Shown: positions 36,806 through 47,111, counted from the first letter of the stretch. The stretch is 64,000 nt of DNA from Aulosira sp. FACHB-615 (GCF_014698045.1 NZ_JACJSE010000002.1:186001-250000), one strand, 5' to 3'. Numbers and translations: made by a program. Notes: generated from the sequence alone by a model not told the origin.

Positions 36806-36932
36806 ATAGGACTCATATTTGATTTCTGAAAAAAATCAGTACACCCAGATCAGGCTTCTTACCTACTCCCTACTCCCCATTCCCTACTCCCTGTCTACAC
36901 AACTAGATTCAGGAATCAAACCGTATTCCTAT
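36806..36932 (-). repeat. MITE-like element, ATAGGA family, copy 4
   Basis: A 127-bp copy with left end ATAGGACTCATATTTGATTT and right end complementary to ATAGGAATACGGTTTGATTC. It ends 100 bp before the start of the second giant kinase and, with copy 5, brackets that gene. It occupies part of the 495-bp gap after the radical-SAM gene; the remaining bases show no other feature. Confidence 0.85.
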
Positions 36933-37032
36933 ATCTCTGCGTTATATTTATTAATAATATTCTAATTTTATGAAAATATTTTCCCTTTGATCCCCAGAAA
37001 TTTTTAATAAATTATAAAATCAAGAGACATTT

Positions 37033-40000
37033 ATGTATGATCAATCGATGAAAATTCTATTGGTTGATGATCAGCCCACTGATTTAAATTTTTTAACTCA
37101 AATTCTTGAAGGCGAAAATTATCAGGTACAAAAAATAACTTCAGGTAAACTGGCAATTGACGCAGTACTCAAAATATTGCCTGACTTAATTTTACTAGAC
37201 ATTTTCATGCCGGAAATGGATGGTTATGCAGTCTGTCAGTATCTCAAAACTCAGCCACAAACTCGACATATTCCGGTTATTTTGCTCAGTTCTATAGAAA
37301 CCTTACAAGATAGAGAGAAATTTTTTCAATTAGGGGCTGTTGACTATATTACCAAGCCACTGTGCGCTCCCGAAATTTTAATTCGTGTGCAGAATTGCAT
37401 TCATCGTCACATCCAGTCTCAGCAAATAAAGTTGGCATCAATACCAACAAAGGATACATCTCAGGCACAAGCTTTAAAATTGCTAAATCTTAAACTCCGT
37501 AACCATAACTTAGTATTAACGGAATTAGCTAAAAATCAGATATTATATCAAGGTGAGATCAAACAAGCATTTGGCGCAATTACAGAAGCAGCTACGAAAA
37601 GCTTGGAAACAGAACGAGCTAGTATCTGGTTATATAATCAAACTGCAACTGCGATTTCTTGCCTAGATTTATTTGAGCAAAGTCATCAGCGTCATAGTGA
37701 AGGGCGTACCTTAGCTGTAGTAGATTATCCGATTTATTTTCAAGCTTTGCAGCAAGAAGAAATCATTGCGGTGGAGAATGTTCACATTGATCCGCGAACC
37801 CAAGAATTTGCTCAACCTTATTCCGAAATCAACGTTATTTCGATTTTAGATATACCGATTCGATCAGCCGGAAAAACGGTGGGAGTTTTGTGTTTAGAAG
37901 CGGTGGGAGAATTGCGGACTTGGACATTAGAAGACCAAAACGTTGCCCGTTCCCTGGCAAATATCGCATCTTTAATATTGGAAGCGCGGGAACGTCAACG
38001 CGCCGAAACCGCACGTCAAGCTTCGGAAGCCAAGTTAGCATCAGCCTTTAAAGCTTCTCCTGACCCAATTATTTTGTGTAAACTGCCAGAAACTCGCTAC
38101 ATCGAAGTTAATGATAGTTTTTGTCGGCTATTTGGTTATTCTCGTACCCAAGTGATTGGTCACACTGATCAAGAATTGCAGATTTGGGCTAATTCGCAAG
38201 AAAGTGTGTTTCTGACACAAATTTTGCAACAAACTAAATCTTTACGCAATTATGAAGTTGATTTCCGTACCGCCAATAGAGAAATCAAAACTATGTTGTT
38301 CAGTGCGGAAATGATTGAAATTGATGGTCAAAAATATGTGTTAGCTACAGCGAAAGATATTACAGACCGGAAGCAGGCAGAAAATGAAAGTCGGCTACTA
38401 CTATTAACATCCCAAGCTATTACCCGCGCGGTGGATGTTAATAGTGCTTTAAAAGTGGTGTTGCGTTTAATTTGCCATTCTATTCACTGGGATTTTGGGG
38501 AAGTATGGCTACCGAGTAAAGATGGGAAATGTTTAGAACATAGTTTAGTTTGGTATGGCGAAGAAACCAGCTTAGGACAATTTTCTCTCAATAGCCAAAC
38601 AGTCAAGTTTGTTGTGGGTGAGGGGCTACCTGGGCGGATTTGGCAAAATAAACAACCAGAATGGATTGAAGATGTTTCTGTGGCTACGCAACCATTATTT
38701 TTGCGATCGCCACAAGCAGCCCAAGTAGGATTAAAAGCAGCCTTTGGTGTGCCAATTTTAGCTGATGGTGAAGTATTAGCAATTTTAGTCTTCTTTAAAC
38801 GCACTGCTGTATCTATTGATAAGCGGTTACTGATGTTAGTTGGGGCTGTGGCGACTCAGTTAGGCAGTTTAATTCAGCGCAAAATGATCGAAGCGGCCCA
38901 CAGACAAAGTGAAGAACGTTTACAACTTGCCTTAGAAGCCAGCGACTTGGGTTTGTGGGATTGGAATTTGATCACAGATCAAGCTTACTGTGGCTGGCAA
39001 TGGAAACACATTATGGGATACGAAGGCCATTATCTAACAAATACTTCTCAAGCACTGGAGAAATATATCCATCCAGAAGATTTACCAGCAGTCAGTTCTG
39101 CTTTAAAAGCCCATCTGCAAGGGGTGAGTGCTGTTTATGAAGTTGAGTATCGGATGCTCGGTGGTAATAATGAATGGAAATGGATTCATTCTCGCGGGAA
39201 AATTGTTGAATGTGATGATTGGGGTCAGCCGTTGCGGATGATCGGTACTCATAAAGATATTACAGAACGCAAAACTTTAGAGCGAGAATTGGCACTGCGA
39301 GAAGCGCGTCTGAATGCCTTTTTTAGTAGTGCGCCTGTGGGGATGAAAATACTCGATAATCAATTACGGTATGTACAGGTAAATCAAGTTTTAGCTGATA
39401 TTCACGGATTATCCCCAGAATCACATATTGGTAAAACTGTATACGAAGTTATACCCCAAATTGCACCTTTATTAGTGCCATTTTACGAACATATATTATC
39501 GACTGGCGAAAAAATTCTCAATATAGAAATTTGTACAACCACACCCAAGCAACCAGAAATATTGAGTTATTTTTTAACTTCTTATTTTCCGATTCCCGAT
39601 GAAGACAATCGGATTTCGGGAGTGGGGACAGTGGTAGTAGACATTAGCGATCGCAAACGTGCAGAACTGGCTTTACAAGAAAGTCGGCTGCGCTATCAAA
39701 CCTTAGCGGATGCTTCACCAGTCGGCATCTACCATACTGATAAATTTGGTCATTGCATCTATCTTAATCAGCGTTGGTCGGAAATTACTGGTTTACCACA
39801 AGCAGAAGCAATGGGTACTGGCTGGGCAAAGTCCTTGCATCCTGATGATCGCGATCGGGTTTTTGCTACCTGGAATGAAGCCGCCGCCGCTAAATCTTTA
39901 TATACATGCGAACATCGTTGTCTGCGTCCTGATGGAAAAAGTGTTTGGGTGATTTGCCAAGCCATACCAGAACTCGATGAACATGGAGAAATTACCGGAC

Positions 40001-42150
40001 ATATAGGGACAATTACAGATATTACCGAGAGTAAACTAGCAGAAGCCGCTTTACGAGAGAGTGCTGAACGAGAAAAAGCAATTGCCCAAGTCATTCAAAG
40101 AATGCGCCAAACTTTAGATTTACAGACAATTTTTGCCGCGACAACTGAAGAATTACGCCAAGCATTAAATTGCGATCGCGTGGTTGTCTATCGTTTTAAT
40201 TCTGACTGGAGTGGTGAATTTGTCTCAGAATCAATGAGCGAAGGTTGGGTTTCTTTAATGTTAGAACAAATCCATGATCCCATCATTGCCAACGATGTTT
40301 TAGAAGATGGTCGCTGTCTAGAAACGATTTTACAAAGTGCCACTTATCCCATTCAAGATACTTATCTGCAAGCCAATCAAGGCGGTGTTTATGAGCAAGA
40401 GATAAATTTTCGGTGTGTGGCAGATATTTACAAAGCCGATTTTGACTCTTGTTATTTAGACTTATTAGAACGTTTTCAAGCCAAAGCTTATATTCTTGTC
40501 CCAATTTTTTGTGGAAGCAAATTGTGGGGTTTACTCGCCAGTTATCAAAACTCTAATCCGCGAGAATGGAAAACAGGTGAAATTAATATTGTTGTGCAAA
40601 TTGGCAATCATTTGGGCATTGCTTTGCAACAAGCCGAACTACTAGCACAAACCCAAAGACAATCACAAGCATTACAAGCAGCAGTAATTACTGCTGATGC
40701 TGCTAATAAAGCCAAAAGCGAATTTCTCGCCAACATGAGCCACGAATTACGCACACCACTCAACGCAATTCTTGGCTTTACCCAAGTTATGAGTTATGAC
40801 AATCAACTGTCAACAGAACACCAACAACACCTAGCAATTATTAATCGTGCTGGCGAACATTTGCTCAACTTAATTAACGACATCTTAGAAATGTCTAAAA
40901 TTGAAGCCGGCAGAACCACATTAAACATCAGTCATTTTGATTTAATTGCCTTATTAAATAACCTAGAAGAAATGTTGCGGTTGCGTGCCGAATCAAAAGG
41001 TTTACAACTACAGTTTGAATACGCACCACAGCTACCCCAATATGTGCAAACAGATGATAATAAACTACGGCAAGTTTTACTTAATCTTTTAGGCAATGCG
41101 ATAAAATTTACCGCTAAAGGTAGTGTGATTTTGCGTGTCAAATTAGCCCAAAAATCTCAACAACATACAGAAAATATTTTTTCTCACTCGCTTCTCTTCG
41201 AGATACAAGATACAGGCGTTGGTATTTCTCCTCAAGAAATTGATTTGTTATTTAAAGCCTTTGAACAAACTGAAATTGGACGAAAATCTCAACAAGGAAC
41301 GGGACTCGGTTTAGCCATCAGTCGTAAATATGTGCAGCTGATGGGAGGAGATATCACTGTCACTAGTCAAGAAGGTATTGGCACTACTTTTACTTTTCAG
41401 ATTGATATTGATTTCGCCGCAACTAGTCAACTTACAATCAGTCAAAATCAGTGTCGAGTTCTTTGTTTAGCACCAGGACAACCTGAGTACCGAGTTTTAG
41501 TTGTAGATGATGTTTTAGAAAACCGTTTAGTATTAGTTAAATTACTACAACTCAGAGGTTTTGTAGTGCGTGAAGCAACAAATGGACAGGAGGCGATTAA
41601 CTTATGGCAAGAATGGCAACCACATCTAATTTTTATGGATATGCGTATGCCTGTGATGGATGGCTATGTAGCAACAAAGTTAATTAAAACTGCAAATGAA
41701 ACCGCAGTGTCTTCGTCAGTCAATGCGATTATTATTGCTTTAACTGCCCATGCTTTTGAAGAGCAAAGAGCAGCTATCCTATCAGCAGGTTGTGATGATT
41801 TGATTAATAAGCCGTTTCGTGAAGCAGAAATATTGGAAAAAATTCAACAATATTTAAATGTTCAATATATCTATCAGGAAGGAACTCAGCCTAAGATTAA
41901 TGAAATACAATCAAATATTAGCCATAATACCATACACCAAGAAGTATTAGATTGGTTAGACCAAATGCCTGATGAATGGCTGAAAAAACTACATCATGCT
42001 GCGGCTCAGTGTAGTGATGATTTAATTTTAAAGTTAATGTCAGAAATTACCCTTAAAAATCCCAGATATCAAAAGTATTTAATCGAATTAGCGCAAAACT
42101 TTCGGTTTGAAATCATTATGGATTTAGCGAGCCAGAAATCAAATATATAG
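37033..42150 (+). CDS. Giant hybrid histidine kinase: REC, three GAF, four PAS, HisKA, HATPase, REC
   Basis: A 1,705-residue soluble hybrid kinase. Residues 5-125 are a receiver (Asp56, LILLDIFMPEMDG). A GAF-like domain spans 165-320, PAS about 333-448, a second GAF about 455-615, and three PAS domains about 625-748, 757-873 and 885-1000. A third GAF (about 1020-1200) is phytochrome-like: CDRVVVYRFNSDWSGEF, then DFDSCYLDLLERFQAKAYIL with Cys1140-Tyr1141 where cyanobacteriochromes have Cys-His. Phospho-His1237 lies in MSHELRTPLNAILGF; the ATPase boxes are NLLGNAIKFT, DTGVGI and GTGLGLAISRKYV. The C-terminal receiver has Asp1536. The TAG stop is formed at the junction with a repeat element. ATG at 37048 is an alternative start. 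Confidence 0.93.
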   Translation: MYDQSMKILLVDDQPTDLNFLTQILEGENYQVQKITSGKLAIDAVLKILPDLILLDIFMPEMDGYAVCQYLKTQPQTRHIPVILLSSIETLQDREKFFQLGAVDYITKPLCAPEILIRVQNCIHRHIQSQQIKLASIPTKDTSQAQALKLLNLKLRNHNLVLTELAKNQILYQGEIKQAFGAITEAATKSLETERASIWLYNQTATAISCLDLFEQSHQRHSEGRTLAVVDYPIYFQALQQEEIIAVENVHIDPRTQEFAQPYSEINVISILDIPIRSAGKTVGVLCLEAVGELRTWTLEDQNVARSLANIASLILEARERQRAETARQASEAKLASAFKASPDPIILCKLPETRYIEVNDSFCRLFGYSRTQVIGHTDQELQIWANSQESVFLTQILQQTKSLRNYEVDFRTANREIKTMLFSAEMIEIDGQKYVLATAKDITDRKQAENESRLLLLTSQAITRAVDVNSALKVVLRLICHSIHWDFGEVWLPSKDGKCLEHSLVWYGEETSLGQFSLNSQTVKFVVGEGLPGRIWQNKQPEWIEDVSVATQPLFLRSPQAAQVGLKAAFGVPILADGEVLAILVFFKRTAVSIDKRLLMLVGAVATQLGSLIQRKMIEAAHRQSEERLQLALEASDLGLWDWNLITDQAYCGWQWKHIMGYEGHYLTNTSQALEKYIHPEDLPAVSSALKAHLQGVSAVYEVEYRMLGGNNEWKWIHSRGKIVECDDWGQPLRMIGTHKDITERKTLERELALREARLNAFFSSAPVGMKILDNQLRYVQVNQVLADIHGLSPESHIGKTVYEVIPQIAPLLVPFYEHILSTGEKILNIEICTTTPKQPEILSYFLTSYFPIPDEDNRISGVGTVVVDISDRKRAELALQESRLRYQTLADASPVGIYHTDKFGHCIYLNQRWSEITGLPQAEAMGTGWAKSLHPDDRDRVFATWNEAAAAKSLYTCEHRCLRPDGKSVWVICQAIPELDEHGEITGHIGTITDITESKLAEAALRESAEREKAIAQVIQRMRQTLDLQTIFAATTEELRQALNCDRVVVYRFNSDWSGEFVSESMSEGWVSLMLEQIHDPIIANDVLEDGRCLETILQSATYPIQDTYLQANQGGVYEQEINFRCVADIYKADFDSCYLDLLERFQAKAYILVPIFCGSKLWGLLASYQNSNPREWKTGEINIVVQIGNHLGIALQQAELLAQTQRQSQALQAAVITADAANKAKSEFLANMSHELRTPLNAILGFTQVMSYDNQLSTEHQQHLAIINRAGEHLLNLINDILEMSKIEAGRTTLNISHFDLIALLNNLEEMLRLRAESKGLQLQFEYAPQLPQYVQTDDNKLRQVLLNLLGNAIKFTAKGSVILRVKLAQKSQQHTENIFSHSLLFEIQDTGVGISPQEIDLLFKAFEQTEIGRKSQQGTGLGLAISRKYVQLMGGDITVTSQEGIGTTFTFQIDIDFAATSQLTISQNQCRVLCLAPGQPEYRVLVVDDVLENRLVLVKLLQLRGFVVREATNGQEAINLWQEWQPHLIFMDMRMPVMDGYVATKLIKTANETAVSSSVNAIIIALTAHAFEEQRAAILSAGCDDLINKPFREAEILEKIQQYLNVQYIYQEGTQPKINEIQSNISHNTIHQEVLDWLDQMPDEWLKKLHHAAAQCSDDLILKLMSEITLKNPRYQKYLIELAQNFRFEIIMDLASQKSNI

Positions 42151-42274
42151 GAATCCAGTTTTATTTCTGAATTTATTTGTGTAGGTAGGGAATAGGGAAT
42201 GGGGAGTCGGGAGTAGGAAAGAAACCTGATCTGGGTGTACTGATTTTTTTTTCCAAATCAAATATGAGTCCTAT
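42147..42274 (+). repeat. MITE-like element, ATAGGA family, copy 5
   Basis: A 128-bp copy beginning ATAGGAATCCAGTTTTATTT and ending complementary to ATAGGACTCATATTTGATTT. Its first bases (ATAG) contain the TAG stop codon (42148-42150) of the giant kinase upstream, mirroring the relation of copy 1 to the AAA-like gene. Confidence 0.85.
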
Positions 42275-42298
42275 AGTTAAATGATAAAATTTCAGCAA

Positions 42299-42784
42299 CT
42301 ACCAGATTTTAATTAATTGCTTGCTCTGTAAAAATAAATCAAATCGATGGATATCTTTTTCACTTTCAAAAGCAGCAACTGGTAAATAATGAAATTGAGC
42401 TTTAGTCATGTATAAAAAATAATAGTCTGCTTTTTTGATGACTTGCATAAAGTGTGAGTAATTAAGTTTAACAATACTGCCATCTTCATAAAACATTGCA
42501 AAAAAGTTTTCATCAATTTCACAGTAGCGATTTTGAAAATTTAACGTAGAATTGCGCTTTCGTGGTTGAAAAAACAAAGGCAAGGAGACAAAATACGCTC
42601 CTAATCCGACAGAATATATTAACCACCAATCAAAGCGATTTTGTAAGACGGAAACAACAATATTGATAACTAACAAAATTGCGAAGAGAATAAAAAAAAA
42701 TTTCATCCGTCTGTAATAGTCAACAGTTAACAGTGCGCCTAATTCTTTTGGAGTAATTTGAAAACTTTTAGTTTTAATGTACAT
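42299..42784 (-). CDS. YcxB-like membrane protein
   Basis: A 161-residue protein with two predicted membrane helices (FFFILFAILLVINIVVSVL at about 29-47 and WWLIYSVGLGAYFVSLPLFF at about 52-71) and a C-terminal cytosolic domain of the YcxB-like type, with ISDE-like text YCEIDENFFAMFYEDGSIVK and YYFLYMTKAQFHYLPVAAF. Function of the family is unknown. It lies five bases from the end of a hydrolase gene on the same strand (42790), so the two are probably co-transcribed, the hydrolase first. Confidence 0.75.
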   Translation of the reverse strand: MYIKTKSFQITPKELGALLTVDYYRRMKFFFILFAILLVINIVVSVLQNRFDWWLIYSVGLGAYFVSLPLFFQPRKRNSTLNFQNRYCEIDENFFAMFYEDGSIVKLNYSHFMQVIKKADYYFLYMTKAQFHYLPVAAFESEKDIHRFDLFLQSKQLIKIW

Positions 42785-42789
42785 TTCAT

Positions 42790-44430
42790 TTAAACCAGTG
42801 GTAAGAAAATTTGAGAATTGCGATCGCCACCACAGTGTAATGTCAATGTGATAACCTGAGCATTGCGTAAATCATTACTGTTCAGTACTGCACCATTACC
42901 AGAGTTCATGGCATAAGCAGGAAAACAAGCTGCACTCAAACTCAAACGCAAAGCATTACCTTTGGCAATTTGTACACAAGTTATTTGCAGTTGAATTTTA
43001 ATCGGGACAGGAGTATGTTTTGGACAATGTATATACCCTTGAGTCAAATTATATACTTTGCCATCAGGCTGGACTTGCGATAACACAGCGCATACGTCAT
43101 AACTAGGCTGGTCGGCATTGCAATCAATTTCTACCACTACATTCCCCAGGATATGCAGGTCTTCGGTGAGTGGTTGAGTGGTATAGGTTAACACATCAGA
43201 ACGACAATCAAGATGCGATCGCTCAAATACACCTGCTGGTAAGCCGGCATGACCACCTAAAGAAGGTACAGGTCGCCAAGGGTCGTGGACTAAAACATCC
43301 TGAGTACTGAGTTCTGGATGCTGTACACTGAGCGCAGTCGAAGTGTGAGTGCTGAGTATTCCTGAGTCTTCGCGGATGCTGGCGAGTCCGGTGGTTGACA
43401 GAAAATAAGATTGTTGGTTAGCTGTATTTAGGCTAGGGAAAGTCCGCCAAATATTACTTCCCATTTCAAACAGGCAAATAGAAGACTCCCGCAATAAGCC
43501 TGTATCTATATCTTTTAAAAATTGATCAAACCAGCGAATTTGCATTCTATCTACAGGGCTGGCGGCTTTCGCACCAAAGTCAACTTCGCCGACTTTTCTT
43601 CCCCAAGGCAAATGCGCCCAAGGGCCGACTAATAAATGTTGGGGTTGGGTGCTGCGGGTTACCATATCTTGGTAAAAACCCAGAGTTCCACGCAGATAAG
43701 TATCAAACCATCCGCCGATATGAAATATTGGCAAGTCCACAGCTTGCAAGTGGCGTTTGGGTGAAAGTTCTTCCCAATAATCATCGGCTTGGGGATGGGC
43801 TATCCATTCATGATAAAACGACTCCGGGGCAAGTTGTTGGAGAACTTCGGGATTATTTAGCGGTAAATTGCGTGCCACAGTAAATAAAGCCTGATAAGCT
43901 GTGTGATCGTAACGGAGACGCGCGGTTTCTGTAGCTAATTGAATTGCCCAAGCGAGATTAGTTTGTAAACAGAATGCGCCACTTTCATAAGCCCAATCTG
44001 TATATAAATCATAAGCAATCATCGCCGGACAAATTGTTTTTAAAGCACTGGGTTTAGCGGCGGCGGCGTAGAGTTGGGTCATTCCTTGATAAGAAAAACC
44101 ATACATTCCGACTTTGCCATTACTCCCAGGTAAATGGGCTGCCCAATAAATGCTATCTTCACCATCAGCAATTTCATGGGCAAATAACTTAAATTCCCCA
44201 GCCGAAGTACCGCGCCCACGAACATCTTGAATCACGACAATATAACCTTGGGCAGCATACCAACTGGGATGGGCATAGACTACAGTTGATGCGATCGCTC
44301 TACCATAAGGTTGTCGCATTAATAATACCGGAAAATTCTCTGCGGCATCAGGGCGATAAATATCTGCATCCAGTCTGACACCATCGCGGGTGTACATAGA
44401 TGCAGTTTGTTTAGGAAGAACTCTATACAT
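42790..44430 (-). CDS. CocE/NonD family alpha/beta hydrolase (X-Pro dipeptidyl-peptidase S15 type)
   Basis: A 546-residue hydrolase of the CocE/NonD family, which cleaves esters or acyl-amino acid bonds. The N-terminal alpha/beta hydrolase fold has DGVRLDADIYRPD, then VIQDVRGRGTSAGEF and the nucleophile elbow GMYGFSYQGMTQ (serine at residue 113). The C-terminal jelly-roll region of PepX_C type starts near LSTQDVLVHDPWRPVPSLGG. The length is usual for the family. The ATG at 44430 is preferred; an in-frame GTG at 44442 would add four residues, and neither has a clear ribosome-binding site. Its substrate is unknown. A YcxB-like gene follows after five bases. Confidence 0.9.
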   Translation of the reverse strand: MYRVLPKQTASMYTRDGVRLDADIYRPDAAENFPVLLMRQPYGRAIASTVVYAHPSWYAAQGYIVVIQDVRGRGTSAGEFKLFAHEIADGEDSIYWAAHLPGSNGKVGMYGFSYQGMTQLYAAAAKPSALKTICPAMIAYDLYTDWAYESGAFCLQTNLAWAIQLATETARLRYDHTAYQALFTVARNLPLNNPEVLQQLAPESFYHEWIAHPQADDYWEELSPKRHLQAVDLPIFHIGGWFDTYLRGTLGFYQDMVTRSTQPQHLLVGPWAHLPWGRKVGEVDFGAKAASPVDRMQIRWFDQFLKDIDTGLLRESSICLFEMGSNIWRTFPSLNTANQQSYFLSTTGLASIREDSGILSTHTSTALSVQHPELSTQDVLVHDPWRPVPSLGGHAGLPAGVFERSHLDCRSDVLTYTTQPLTEDLHILGNVVVEIDCNADQPSYDVCAVLSQVQPDGKVYNLTQGYIHCPKHTPVPIKIQLQITCVQIAKGNALRLSLSAACFPAYAMNSGNGAVLNSNDLRNAQVITLTLHCGGDRNSQIFLPLV

Positions 44431-44546
44431 AAGTAGTTGCACAAAATTAAATCAGGGAATAGGGAACAGGGAGAGAATTTGTGTAATTAATTCTGTGTGA
44501 TTACTTAAGACAAGCACAGATGAGTAATGGCGTGTCTAAACTAAAA

Positions 44547-44683
44547 TATAGCGGTTCTCGGTTGGATGAGGTACATTTCAACCCCACCCCCAACCCCTCC
44601 CCGCTTGCGGGGAGGGGAGCGTTTGCGTCAGCAAATGCGGGGTGGGGTTCCGACTGTATTACAAGCAAGTCAGAACCGCTATA
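44547..44683. repeat. Palindromic element with TATAGCGGTTCT termini
   Basis: A 137-bp element between TATAGCGGTTCT and AGAACCGCTATA, interior with GGTACATTTCAACCCCACC and the hairpin CCCCTCCCCGCTTGCGGGGA. It lies between the hydrolase and acetyl-CoA synthetase genes (both minus strand). Related elements lie at 55860-55954, 57240-57339 and 63316-63422. Confidence 0.75.
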
Positions 44684-44827
44684 GTGCATTAGATTGGAAA
44701 AATTAACCGCAGATGGACGCGGATATAGACGCGATAGCGGCTTCCCGGAGGGTACGCGGATGAAATCGGTTTTTTAATGCAACATTTCTAGACACGCTAC
44801 TACTGTTTACTCAGTACTCAGCACTTT

Positions 44828-46801
44828 TTAAGCACCTTCACGTAATTTATCTAACACGCTACGGTCTTCGAGAGTTGAGGTGTCACCAGAAACTTCTTGT
44901 CCGGCGGCGAGGTTACGCAACAAGCGCCGCATAATCTTGCCCGATCGCGTTTTGGGTAAAGCGTCGGTAAAGCGGATTTCTCCGGGACGGGCGATCGCAC
45001 CAATCTCCTGCACGACGTGTTTTTTCAGTTCTTTACTCAGTTCCTCGCTTGGTTGATGTGTACCTTCTAAGGTGACAAAAGCTACAACATCCTCACCTTT
45101 GAGTTCATCTGGCTTACCCACAACCGCCGCCTCAGCAACGGCTGGGTGAGAAACTAAGGCTGATTCAATTTCCATAGTGCCGAGGCGATGTCCTGAAACA
45201 TTCAACACATCGTCTACCCGTCCCATCACCCAGAAATAACCATCTTCATCGCGTCTCGCACCATCGCCAGCAAAGTATGTATACTTGCCATCCTGGGGCG
45301 GAATATGTTCCCAATAGGTGCGGCGGAAGCGGTCAGGGTCGCCGTAAACAGTCCGCATCATCCCCGGCCAAGGATGGCGCACTGCTAAATAGCCGCCTTC
45401 GTTATCGCCTAAAGAATTACCATCTAAATCAACGATGTCTGCCAAAATTCCGGGGAAGGGACGGGTTGCGGAACCGGGTTTGGTCGGAATTGCCCCTGGT
45501 AGGGGTGTAATCATAATTCCACCTGTTTCAGTTTGCCACCAAGTATCGACAATTGGGCAGCGATCGCCACCAATTACGCGGTGATACCACATCCAAGCTT
45601 CTGGGTTAATTGGTTCGCCGACGGTTCCCAGCAAACGCAGTGAAGACAAGTTGCGGGTTTTGGGATGGTGTTCGCCCATCTTAATAAACGCCCGAATCGC
45701 CGTTGGTGCAGTGTAGAAAATATTCACGCCGTATTTTTCAATCACATCCCAGAAGCAGCCAGGATTAGAAGCACGGGGCGCACCTTCATACATCAGTGTG
45801 GTTGCACCGTTGGATAATGGCCCATAGACAATGTAACTATGTCCGGTAATCCAACCCACATCGGCAGTACACCAATAAACATCTGTGTCTTGTAAATCAA
45901 ATATCCACTTGGTGGTGATATGGGTGTACAAGTTATAACCAGCAGTGGTATGCACAACGCCCTTGGGTTTGCCTGTACTACCGGAAGTGTAGAGAATAAA
46001 CAGCATATCTTCGCTGTCCATTGGTTCCGCCGGACAATCAGCCGAGACACCTTTTTGTAAATCGTGCCACCAATGGTCACGTCCGCCCAACTGCATATAA
46101 ATATCTTGTCCGGTGCGCTTAACTACCAAGACATTTTCTACAGAAGGAACAGCGCCATCTGCCAAAGCTTTATCGACTTGTTCTTTCAGGGGAACGATCG
46201 CATCTTTGCGCCAACCACCATCAGCTGTAATTACTAATTTAGCTTGGGCATCAATTAAGCGATCGCGCAATGCTTCGGCACTAAACCCACCAAATACCAC
46301 ACTATGGGGTGCGCCAATTCTCGCACAAGCTAACATGGCGATCGCCGCTTCCGGTATCATCGGCATATAAATACCAACGCGATCGCCTTTCTGCACACCC
46401 AACTGCTTTAATACATTGGCAAACTGGCACACTTCTCGATGTAGTTGGGCGTAAGTTAAAGTTCGGGAATCTCCTGGTTCACCTTCCCAAATCAACGCCG
46501 CTTTATTCTTGCGCCAGGTGGTGAGATGTCTATCTAAACAGTTGTAAGAAATATTTGTCTTACCGCCGACAAACCACTTAGCAAACGGTGGTTGCCAATC
46601 TAAAACTGTGTGCCACTTTTCAAACCAATGCAACTCTGTTTCCGCTAAATCTGCCCAAAATTTTTCCGGGTCAGCCTTGGCTTTATCGTAAAGTTGTTGA
46701 TAATCTTCTAAGCTTTTAATATGGGCGTTTTGCGAGAATCCCGCCGCCGGATGGAATAAACGCTTCTCTTGTAGGATTGACTCTATAGTTGGTTGAGACA
46801 T
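44828..46801 (-). CDS. acs: Acetyl-CoA synthetase (AMP-forming)
   Basis: Activates acetate to acetyl-CoA through an acetyl-adenylate. At 657 residues it is full-length. Signature blocks include the AMP-binding loop YTSGSTGKPKG (271-281), WWQTETGGIMITPLPG, YFAGDGARRDEDGYFWVMGR with the hinge Asp region VDDVLNVSGHRLG, and the C-terminal catalytic lysine in PKTRSGKIMRRLLR, which in many bacteria is controlled by acetylation. The N-terminal family region (FHPAAGFSQNAHIKSLEDY) is intact. No acetyltransferase or deacetylase gene is adjacent. The gene appears monocistronic. Confidence 0.97.
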   Translation of the reverse strand: MSQPTIESILQEKRLFHPAAGFSQNAHIKSLEDYQQLYDKAKADPEKFWADLAETELHWFEKWHTVLDWQPPFAKWFVGGKTNISYNCLDRHLTTWRKNKAALIWEGEPGDSRTLTYAQLHREVCQFANVLKQLGVQKGDRVGIYMPMIPEAAIAMLACARIGAPHSVVFGGFSAEALRDRLIDAQAKLVITADGGWRKDAIVPLKEQVDKALADGAVPSVENVLVVKRTGQDIYMQLGGRDHWWHDLQKGVSADCPAEPMDSEDMLFILYTSGSTGKPKGVVHTTAGYNLYTHITTKWIFDLQDTDVYWCTADVGWITGHSYIVYGPLSNGATTLMYEGAPRASNPGCFWDVIEKYGVNIFYTAPTAIRAFIKMGEHHPKTRNLSSLRLLGTVGEPINPEAWMWYHRVIGGDRCPIVDTWWQTETGGIMITPLPGAIPTKPGSATRPFPGILADIVDLDGNSLGDNEGGYLAVRHPWPGMMRTVYGDPDRFRRTYWEHIPPQDGKYTYFAGDGARRDEDGYFWVMGRVDDVLNVSGHRLGTMEIESALVSHPAVAEAAVVGKPDELKGEDVVAFVTLEGTHQPSEELSKELKKHVVQEIGAIARPGEIRFTDALPKTRSGKIMRRLLRNLAAGQEVSGDTSTLEDRSVLDKLREGA

Positions 46802-47111
46802 AGTTGATCAGCACAATCACTATATGTTAGTAAAAACCATTCTTAGCCTAGTTAGGCTCTCAAGAGTTTAGATTTTCGTTAAGCTGGATGAAAAGAGGGG
46901 CTAGGGGCTAGTACAACAAGGCAAAAGGAAAAAAGCAAAAGGAAAAAGAAAGAATAACGATACCACAAGCCTTTTAGCAATTCTAGATAGTCTGTTTATT
47001 TACGCCGACCTGTACTAGTTTTTGTTGAGTATCCAGGATTTTCACATTAAATAAAATAAGTATAAAATTTCATACTTCACACTTCATACTTCATACTTCA
47101 TACTTCACACC
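46802..47111. repeat. Intergenic region with CTTCATACTTCA tandem tract
   Basis: The 310-bp gap between divergent acs and the nuclease-like gene contains a run of about five CTTCATACTTCA/CACTTCATA units at 47070-47110, ending directly at the CACC before the ATG. An AAAGGAAAAA-rich run occurs at about 46920-46950. No ribosome-binding site is visible within the tract, so translation initiation of the downstream gene is unusual. Confidence 0.5.

Noticed and set aside
44501..44689. 62-codon minus-strand open frame containing GEGLGVG
   Set aside because: Wholly inside the TATAGCGGTTCT repeat element; the text LPASGEGLGVG is a familiar repeat artefact.
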